A DNA stretch of 64,000 nt. It comes from Calliopum simillimum (taxonomy: Eukaryota; Arthropoda; Insecta; Diptera; Lauxaniidae). Position 1 is the first letter of the stretch, and each line of letters starts with the position of its first letter. Below, piece by piece: positions 55,756-64,000 of the stretch. A program made the position numbers and the translations under genes. Where the stretch lies: assembly GCA_951812925.1 (NCBI GenBank), contig OX638370.1, forward strand, positions 3,062,001-3,126,000, read 5' to 3'. The notes below the pieces were generated by a model. It saw only the letters and a program-made list of their open reading frames with translations, did no database searches and had not been told where the DNA came from.

Positions 55756-57841
55756 CATAGATGGGCACACTGCAGTATTTATTGACCGCATTAACAATTT
55801 CAATTATCAATAAAATTTTATTGATTACTGATATTTAGTTTGCATTACCAGTAAAATTTTAGTGATTACTGGGAAAATATCAGTAAAAATAAATATTTAC
55901 TGTTTACTGAAAAACAAAAAATAGTAACCAGTAAGTTTTTATTGATAGTGCAAATTAAATTTGCATTACCAGTAAATTTTACTGATTACTGAAAAGAATT
56001 GCAGTAAAAATAATTTCTTACTGGCTACTGACAAAAAATTGCAGTAAAAATATATTTTTACTGATTACTGAAAAAAAAAAAACAGTAACCAGTAAATTTT
56101 ACTGATTACTGAAAAGAATTGCAGTAAAAATAATTTTTTACTGGTTACTGCAAAAAAATTGCAGTAAAAATAATTTTTACTGATTACTAAAAAAATTGCA
56201 GTAAAAATAATTTTTACTGATAATGAAAAAAATTGCAGTAAAAATTAAGTTAGAATTTTTACTGATAATGAAAATAGTTACTGGTAGTTAAAAATCAATG
56301 CACAATCCTAAAGTAAATATGAAGCAAAAACCATCCAAAGTAAATAAAACACAATATTTAAGTTGGAAAATTATACAAAAACCAACTTTTATTCTATTTT
56401 AATAGAATACTCAATTGCTACTGAACTTTGTATCAAGCGTAGAATTGACACGAAGCTTTTTATACACCGTTAGCTTTCCTCAGAACAAGCCATTCGAGAT
56501 TTTCATCGTTGAGGTTTTGCCTTCTGGAGCGATTCACAATTCCATGAAAACAACCGTTCTAAAGGTGCAGATGACGGTAATGGGGTATTGTATTTTAAAA
56601 ACACGTTTTTAATTGCTGGATGGTTTTTCAGACATTTTGCAGTTGTGTCTTGATCGACTACATAGGTACAAAATGGTTTCCTGGAGATAATTTCCAGAGT
56701 CAGTGGAAACACACTGTTCGCTAACATCTGTTAAAGTAGATATACAAATAAATGTATTAGTACAAATATTTAATGGAACATTAAGTTTTAAAAATTACTT
56801 TCTTCCCCGAAATCGAGGAATGCGTTTTTCGGTATGTCCGGCAGAACCAGAGTTCTTACGGCTATTTTGCCATAATTTGCCACATAAGTGTTGAACATTC
56901 TCCTTACATCTTCTTCTGTTTGCGTTGTTGCTGTTTCTAACAGAGCCTTTACAAAGCGTAATTTTATATCTGGAATAGATATAGCCGCAATAACAGCATC
57001 CCAAGCGTCATGCTGCAGTTTGAAATATTTTTCAAATCTTTTGAGCAAAGCTTTAAGCATTTCTTCGCTTACTTTAGCTTAATACTTAAGGCTTGTGGGG
57101 TCTAAACGACGCATTTTTATCCTTAAGGATACTATTGCAGGGACAAAGTAATCAAAATACATAGTTTTTTCGCCCTGAAGAAAATCAATTGCCTCTGCTA
57201 TAGGCCCCATAAGCTTTATGTGTTCCTCCAAGTACTCAAGCTCGTCATTGAGAATGGTAGAAATTTTGAGCAGAAAACACAATTCCGCTGATTTTTCTTT
57301 ATGTTGCAGTAGCCTCTTTACGGAATCATAAAGTGAGTTCCACCTTGTTATGGTTGGAGTTAATAAACTGTCATTTATAACCGACTTGACTACTTCTGCT
57401 GATTTTTTCAATAATCGTAAAATTTTACTGATAATGCAAATTAATATCAATAAAAGTTACTGATTACTTCTATTTTTCCAGTAAATAGTAAAATTTACTG
57501 ATTATTGATATTTCTTACTGAATACTGATATTTTTTCAGTAACCAGTAAAATTTTACTAGTAATTAAATGTGAAATTGCAATATCAGTAAAATTTTACTA
57601 GTAATTAAATGTTAAATTGCAGTTCCAGTAAAATTTACTGCTTACTGATATATTTTCCAGTAATCAGTAAAATTTACTGGTAATGCAAATTTGATTTGCA
57701 TTATCAACAAAAATTTATTGGTTACTGCTTTTTTTTTAAATTATCAACAATACTTTATTGGTAATTGCATATTAAATTGCAATATCAGTAACTAATTTAT
57801 TTTACTGGAATTGTACTGGTACTGAAAAGTGCCCAACTATG
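55756..57841 (-). mobile_element. hAT transposon, deleted, with palindrome-array ends
   Basis: The TIRs are CATAGATGGGCAC (55756-55768) and, inverted, CATAGTTGGGCAC (57829-57841). The 8-bp target duplication ATGTTATA is exact on both sides (55748-55755 and 57842-57849). Between the TIRs and the transposase lie arrays of about 530 bp (left) and 400 bp (right), built of CAGTAAAAATAATTTTTACTG-type palindromes with GATTACTG spacers. The transposase remnant is on the minus strand (next entry). The clean duplication implies insertion as a unit; internal decay followed or had already occurred. Confidence 0.92.
56455..57450 (-). pseudogene. hAT transposase, C-terminal half
   Basis: The minus strand carries, in order: a frame from 57450 with TPTITRWNSLYDSVKRLL, the hAT T-R-W-N-S block, to an in-frame TAA at 57079-57081; the same frame resuming through 57060-56788; then, after a possible 71-bp GT-AG intron (56798-56728) or a frameshift, the dimerisation end NVFLKYNTPLPSSAPLERLF near 56590; and a further frameshift to NDENLEWLVLRK before the last stop near 56455. 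SSAPxERLFS is the hAT C-terminal signature. The N-terminal zinc finger and first catalytic Asp are absent, because the right-hand array begins at once upstream. The protein is not functional. Confidence 0.88.
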
Positions 57842-57849
57842 ATGTTATA

Positions 57850-58769
57850 CGAAGCGATGATTTTTAGGAGGAAAACGCGGCCCCGCCAACGTTACTCCTC
57901 ACAATATGTATATAGATATCTCAAAAACCTGTAGGAATATGAGAAATTCGAACAGAAGCTGAAGTAAGATTTCCGAATACTTTTAAGAGGTAATGGTCCA
58001 TTTTTCTAAAATAATTTGAACATTACCTGTCAGGGTTGTTCCCGACCCTCCTTAGCAGTTTGGCCACATTTTTCAAAAAAAATTGAATGCATAAGTCTAT
58101 AGGAAGAGGTCGATGAAAAATTCTGGAAGCAGTCAGGGGTCTTCCCGACAGCCTTTAGGAGTTTTTTTCTCATTTGAAAAAAAATTATATTGCTTCAATC
58201 GATAGGAAGAGGTCGACGTAAAATTTTCTTGAAAAGTGTCTAAAATTTTTCTTTGGCTTTTCCTGGTCGATTGAAGTAATGCAATTTTTTTAAAAGATGA
58301 GATCACATCTCATTTGATAGTTCGGATCTTACTCTATCGATTGGTGTGGCATATTCGTTTAGAAAATTTGTCCAAAGCCTCTGAAGGGTTGGCGACATTT
58401 CTGATAGTTTCCAAAAACTTTCTACTAAAATCTTCCATCTGAATCTATATTTTTCTGATTGTACTCTCACTTTCCGAGATGTCATAATTTTATTTTATGT
58501 GCATGTGCTATCCACACTTCAACTTTAGTGCACTGTAGTCAAACCAACACTCAATACGCCAACCTTTTATAAACCATCTGCTGCGGTTGTATGCTCATTC
58601 CCGAGATGGGCTTTGTGCCAGGCAGATGGTGAAACATTCTCATCAAATACCTCTATTGTGGAAGACTGTGATTGTTCGGTTATGGTAGGAATACATTGTA
58701 TGCTTTTAGGACTAGTTTGGCCATAAAAATTCATTATGCTGATTATTGTTAATGCATTATGCCCCAGTA
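57850..58769. other. Unassigned DNA with a two-unit tandem repeat
   Basis: Two units of about 106 bp at 58028-58134 and 58135-58235 share cagggt(t/c)-ttcccgac, then caaaaaaaattgaatgc-like DNA and taggaagaggtcgatg. A 60-codon minus frame at 58303-58485 is rich in charged and aromatic residues (FRWKILVESFWKLSEMSPTL). It might be a gag-like scrap but matches nothing I can name. Confidence 0.35.
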
Positions 58770-59085
58770 AGACGACAGCTCAAATCTAGATTATAGACGT
58801 AATAATGCGAATCTTTTTACTGCATGATTTTAGGCACTTTTTAGATAAATATTTTATAGACAATGACTCAACGAAAATTTCTCAATTCAGGGGCCAAAAA
58901 GTTCCAAAACATCAAAAACAAGATAAGTAGTGAGTTAAGCATCAGAAAAGCTAATTTTTTGGAGCCTGAATTGGGAAATTTTTTTTAGTCAATGTCTATG
59001 AAATATGTATTTAAAAAATGCATTAAATCATGCACTAAAAAGGTTCAAGTTAATAGGTCTATAATCTAGCTGTAAGCTGTCGTCT
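58770..59085. mobile_element. Palindromic MITE, family M, intact copy
   Basis: The ends AGACGACAGCT (58770) and AGCTGTCGTCT (to 59085) are exact inverses. The arms continue through agattatagac, then gcatgattttaggcac and tttatagacaatgact on the left, and their complements on the right. A short centre contains caaaacatcaaaaacaaga. There is no ORF. It is the uninterrupted version of 33095-33759, in the same family though diverged. Confidence 0.75.
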
Positions 59086-59163
59086 GAATTGATCTCAAAC
59101 CTCAAACCAGTAGAATACCGAAATAAGATTTCTGTTCCGAACAACTTTTTCCTTTTAGTCTAA

Positions 59164-62100
59164 GATACGAATAAGGAGAGATTTTCACTCATCTGTTTAA
59201 TGGATGAAACCTATTTTTTATGAAAGTAAATACGTTTAGAAACTTATTGTAAGTGGGTTGCCTAAAAAAATCCTGGCAAGGCTATGGTTCAATCCATATT
59301 GAAAAGTGAATTTTTTTCAAAAAATCCACTCATCTGTTTAATGAAAAAATCATATACCATTCGAAAGTTTAGAGCCTCTACAATGTGTAAAAGTAGGGTT
59401 GCCTATTTTTTTCCTGGCAAGGCATAGGGTTGCCAGGCTTTAAAAGGTCGGCCAAAACCACAAATTTCCACTCATCTGTTTAATGAAAAAATTATATACC
59501 ATTCGAAAGCTTAGAGCCTCTACAATATGTTAAGGTAGGGTTGCCTATTTTTTTCCTGGCAAGGCATAGGGTTGCCAGGCTTTAAAGGTAGGCCAATACC
59601 ACAAATTTGCACTCATCTGTTTAATTAATAAATTTTTTTTTAAAGATAATTTCATTGCGAACACGGTGATACAGGGTTGCTTGTGAAAAACCTGTTTTAA
59701 GCCAGGGTTGCCGAGCTTTAAGAAATGAAATATTGGTACAAATGAAAATGTGCGACAGAGAGATCCGAGCGAACTATTTGGTTAGGATGTATGTATACTA
59801 GACCTATCGTTAAAATTGAAAATGAAAAAAACCTTGCTCCCAGGGGCTAAAAAGTTTCCTATTGGTGTAAATATGAAGCATAAAAATTTTGGTTCCGATC
59901 GGAAAATATTTTGCAGTGCCGCAAGGCCGTTGAAGGTCGGAAAAACGCTATTTATATGGAAAAATGGTGCCTTAATGGCAAGAATCAGTTCTATCTTTGA
60001 AACTGTTTGAGATAAGTGAATGAAATTTAGTATGTGTACGAACAATGTTTAAGTTATTTGCATCCAATAAAAAAATGGATGATGCCACGCCCCCTCGATC
60101 CGAAATTCTTGTATCTCTGGAAATATTGGACTCATGGGAATGAGACTCGGTTCATATGTAATTGGCACTGGGAAAAATAATGTTTGGTAAAAAATGGGCG
60201 GGGTCACGCCTCTTCCATCTAGAAAAATCAAATTTGTCATATCTCTGACACTATTTGACACATATGAATAAGATTTGATTTCAGGTAATGGAAAGTGAAC
60301 AGGATATGGCACTGTAAAAATGTTAAAGCAATTTAAGGTACTTAGTTGATATAGAAGCACTAATTTTTTCTATTCTTATTATGGTCTCCTAAATATAGAC
60401 ACTATGCAAAAAAAATTTGGTCCCGGTCGGAACATATTTGACCTTGCCACCAGGCCGTTAAATGTCGGAAAAACGCTATTTATATGAATATAAGGAAACA
60501 ATCAATCATATCTTTGAAATTATTTGACATAGGAGATATAACAAATTTGTTTTTTTTTTTTCAATGAGGGGGCGTGGCCCCGCCCATTTTTTTGAAAATT
60601 TTTTTCCCAATGCCAATTAGAAAAATACCAAACCTCATTTACCTGAGCCAAATATTTTCAGAGATACGACAAATTTCGGTTGGAGAGGGCGTGGCACTGC
60701 ACATTTTTTTATTGGATACTATTAACTTAAGTATTCTTCATATAAATACTAAATCTTATCCTCCTATGTTAAATAGTTCTAAAGATGGGATTGCTTGTTT
60801 CCTTATTTTCATGTAAACAGCGTTTTTCCGACCTTTAACGGCCTGGTGGCACGATCAAATTTGTTCCGATTGGGACCAAATTTTTTTGCATGGTGTCTAT
60901 ACTTAGGAGACCAAAATAAGAACAGAAAAAATGACTGCTTCTATATCAACTAAGTAGCTTAAATTGCTTTAACATTTTTACAGTGCCATATCCTGTTCTC
61001 TTCACATTACCTGAAATCAAATCTTATTCATATGTATCAAATAGTTTCAGAGATATGACAATTTTGATTTTTTTAGAAGGAATGGGCGTGGCCCCGTCCA
61101 TTTTCACGAAACATTTTTTACCAGTGCCAATTACATATGTATCGAGTTTCATTCCACTGAGTCCAATATTTCCAGAGATACAAGAATTTCGGATCAAGGG
61201 GGCGTGGCATCGTCCATTTTTTTATTGGATGCAAATAACTTAAGCATTGTTCGTACACATACTAAATTTCATTCACTTATCTCAAATAGTTTCAGAGATA
61301 GAACTGATTCTTGCCATTATGGCACCATTTTTCCATATAAATAGCGTTTTTCCGACCTTCAACGGCCTTGCGGCACTGTAAAATATTTTCCGATCGGAAC
61401 CAAAATTTTTATGCTTGATATTTACACTAATAGGAAACTTTTTAGCCCCTGGGAGCAAGGTTTTTTTCATTTTCAATTTTAACGATAGGTCTAGTATACA
61501 TACATCCTAACCAAATAGTTCGCTCGGATCTCTCTGTCGCACATTTTCATTCGTACCAATATTTCATTTCTTAAAGCTCGGCAACCCTGGCTTAAAACAG
61601 GTTTTTCACAAGCAACCCTGTATCACCGTGTTCGCAATGAAATTATCTTTATTTTAACACAAAATTTATTTATTAAACAGATGAGTGCAAATTTGTGGTA
61701 TTGACTGACCTTTTAAAGCCTGGCAACCCTATGCCTTGCCAGGAAAAAAATAGGCAACTCTACGTAAACACATTATAGAGGCTTTAGACTTTCGATTGGT
61801 ATATAATTTTTTCATTAAACAAATTTTTTTTAAAAACACATAGTGCAAATTTGTGGTGTTGGCCTACCTTTAAAGCCTGGCAACCCTATGCTTTGCCAGG
61901 AAAAAAATAGACAACCCTACTTTAACATATTGTAGAGGCTCTAAGCTTTCGAATGGCATCTAATTTTTTCATTAAACAGATGAGTGGAAATTTGTGGTTT
62001 CGGCCGACCTTTTAAAGCCTGGCAACCCAATGCCTTGCCAGAAAAAAAAAAAAACTCTACGTTAACATATTGTAGAGGCTTTAAACTTTCGATTGGTATA

Positions 62101-62590
62101 TAATTTTTCCATTAAACACATTTTTTTTTTAAACGCATAGTGCAAATTTGTGGTATTGACTGACCTTTTAAAGCCTGGCAACCCTATGCCTTGCCAGGAA
62201 AAAAATAGGCAACCCTACTTTAACATATTGTAGAGGCTCTAAGCTTTCGAATGGTATATAATTTTTTCATTAAACAGATGAGTGGAAATTTGTGGTTTTG
62301 GCCGACCTTTTAAAGCCTGGCAACCCTATGCCTTGCCAGGAAAAAAATAGGCAACCCTACTTTTACACATTGTAGAGGCTCTAAACTTTCGAATGGTATA
62401 TGATTTTTTCATTAAACAGATGAGTGGATTTTTTGAAAAAAATTCACTTTTCAATATGGAATGAACCATAGCCTTGCCAGGATTTTTTTAGGCAACCCAC
62501 TCACAATATGTTTCTAAACGTATTTACTTTCATAAAAAATAGGTTTCATCCATTAAACAGATGAGTTAAAATCTCTTCTTATTCGTATCT
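59164..62590. mobile_element. 3.4-kb foldback element with unequal tandem arms
   Basis: The left arm, 59164-60535 (1.37 kb), and the right arm, 60761-62590 (1.83 kb), are inverted copies around a loop of about 225 bp. Matched landmarks are gatacgaataag/cttattcgtatc at the outer ends, cttgctcccaggggctaaaa, gttccgatcggaaaatattt, and the inner gacataggag/ctcctatgtt. The outer part of each arm is a tandem array of about 141-bp units bearing actcatctgtttaatgaaaa and gcaaggcatagggttgccag: 4 on the left (starts at 59186, 59327, 59469, 59610) and about 7 on the right. The inner parts carry GGGCGTGGC modules. No transposase is encoded. Mirror-image frames at 59816-60010 and 61282-61476 simply reflect the palindrome. 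Confidence 0.85.
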
Positions 62591-64000
62591 CCTACTATAT
62601 CTTTCGAAATTCGTAAAACCAAAAATTCGGAAAATTCTGAAGGGAGGTACTTTGAGCGTCTACGGTACAACTATTGCTTCAATTTAAAATCTAGTAACTC
62701 CGTGGGTTCTGCGAATTTCGAAAAATAGCAAAGGTAAAAGTTGTTCAGAGTAGTCCAACTAACCTTACATTTTTTAATGTTCTATTGATTTCTCCCCACC
62801 CTGTTTATGATTAATAGACAAAAACAAATATATCCTTAAAGTACGCAACGAAAAAAAAAACAACATTTATATCATAACATAATTTTAGGAGCTTCAATTA
62901 AAAACAAGCATAAAATGCCTTTTAAAAAACACAAACCAAATCAAAAAAGCCTTCCTTTCATTTCAAAAAGATTACATTTTAGCACAACAAGTGACCGACT
63001 GAAACAGTTTTGTTTTTTTCGCTCTGCATGCCATCCCCGAATTACAAAATATTTTTCATTTATTTATGTGTAAATGTATAAATTTACATAATTTATTTTA
63101 ATTATTAAAAAACAATTTCACTGCCACAGGATAATTGAAGGATATAATTTTTGACTGATTGCAGGAATGATGATTAATCGTACAATTGATTTATTGACAT
63201 GCAAGCAGTGATTAATGAGTTTATTTTAAATAAATTAAACTTTTTATATTTTTGCATATTTATACGCAATAATACATACACAAACACAAACATATAAAAA
63301 CACACATATAAGAGCAATTGCAATAAGCTTTTATACCATTAACGCCTGTGCGGTTCCTTTTTCGCCATAGCTGTAGAGGAAAATTCAGAGAATCAGCAAA
63401 AGTTCCAAAATAGAACAGCACCAGTGTTCACATTGCCAAATTCATAACATTGCTTTGGTCTATGCACGTGAGCTCACATATATGCAAGTGTGTGTGTGTG
63501 TATGCGACGGGCGGGTGCAATTTAGCACCAATAACACCTACAAACGAACGGAAGCGCCAACTTACACATGTACGGCCAGGCACATACTTTTTCATGCAAC
63601 AAGCTTGTAAATCAAATTTAGCTTTCAACCGAAAACTGTGCGCCTGTTACCTTATCACACACACACACAAACACATATATGCGAGTACAGCATGCGTATC
63701 CGTTTTGGCAAAGCTTTCATTATCACAATCCCTACACATACAAACATGCACACAAATAAAGAGCAGTCAGTGGTGCCAGTGGTGCTGCTGCTGCCCTAAA
63801 ACGCACGTTTTCTCACAACAAATTGTCGCCTAAAAGGGGGGTGCGATAAAAATTGTAATGCGCGTTGTTATTTTACACGTCTGCACTTGATACAAAACAC
63901 AATTTTACAGAAGGAAGCGCACAACAACAATAGCAACAACAACAACAACAATAACAACAATATGACAAAAGTCATAATAGCAATCCCAAAAAAAGGGATA
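62591..64000. other. Non-coding DNA with microsatellites
   Basis: A repeat fragment at 62690-62810 is shared with 17280-17395. (TG)n lies at 63488-63501, (CA)n at about 63657-63670 and (CAA)n-rich DNA at 63923-63960. Overlapping frames at 63428-63833 on both strands read through these simple repeats and show no domain. Confidence 0.4.

Noticed and set aside
59816..61476. Nearly identical 64-codon frames on opposite strands, suggestive of a conserved small gene
   Set aside because: They are mirror images created by the foldback arms, and other frames in the element are equally 'conserved'.
63450..63833. 127-codon plus frame rich in Cys, His and Thr
   Set aside because: Its composition comes from CA/TG microsatellites and CTG runs; an opposed frame covers the same DNA.

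Overview
The window looks like a piece of a higher-dipteran (brachyceran fly) nuclear genome, plausibly a tephritid fruit fly. The DNA is AT-rich and gene-poor, with a canonical GT intron donor, CAA/TTG and CA/TG microsatellites, and many decayed mariner, Tc1, hAT, RTE-like and LOA/I-like copies. Internally repeated modules with a 'GGGGCGTGGC' core recur throughout. The species is inferred from style only. No prokaryotic operon, phage, CRISPR array, rRNA or intact tRNA gene is visible.

Host coding content is very small. The best-supported piece is a short first coding exon on the minus strand (4887-5054): a start codon, 56 codons with one transmembrane segment, then a perfect GTAAGT donor. 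No further exon of that gene was found to its left. Weak candidates are an open frame ending at a GTAAGC donor (51704-51903, +) and a Lys-rich frame (12788-13000, -). All other long frames are transposon relics or chance frames.

Layout from left to right: mariner relic (285-620, -); tandem repeat (872-1345); TIR element with a tRNA-like core (2640-3115); foldback and direct repeats (3118-4085); host exon (4887-5054); Tc1 scrap (6554-6643); RTE-like element in two head-to-head pieces (6846-9228); DNA transposon of unrecognised superfamily (9231-10416); LTR-like repeat (13231-13820); mostly unique AT-rich DNA to about 19.9 kb; dispersed and tandem modules (19.9-23.2 kb); unique DNA to 27.3 kb; a nest of inverted repeats, modules and MITEs (27.3-33.8 kb); second LTR-like family (35988-36740); more modules and a MITE (38.3-40.1 kb); an LTR end with a tRNA-Lys primer site (40740-40850); second copy of the first LTR family (42812-43382); a three-fold tandem array of the tRNA-Lys 3'-end motif (43560-43880); LOA/I-like non-LTR element (45430-47710, -); a 1.1 kb non-autonomous hAT-type element (49468-50575); a duplicated palindrome (52646-52983); an inverted copy of the second LTR family (55020-55631); a 2.1 kb hAT element with array-like ends (55756-57841); a palindromic MITE (58770-59085); and a 3.4 kb foldback element (59164-62590).

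The genes do not form a pathway. What the window mainly shows is transposon biology. Two unrelated-looking hAT elements have exact 8-bp target duplications, and both are built from iterated short palindromes. There is a large foldback with unequal tandem arms, a tandemly repeated primer-binding site, a probable twin-priming inversion, and a MITE nested inside a palindromic element. I saw nothing that supports a defence system, biosynthetic cluster or other new gene system. All repeat comparisons were made by eye, so identities and edges are approximate unless a target duplication fixes them.
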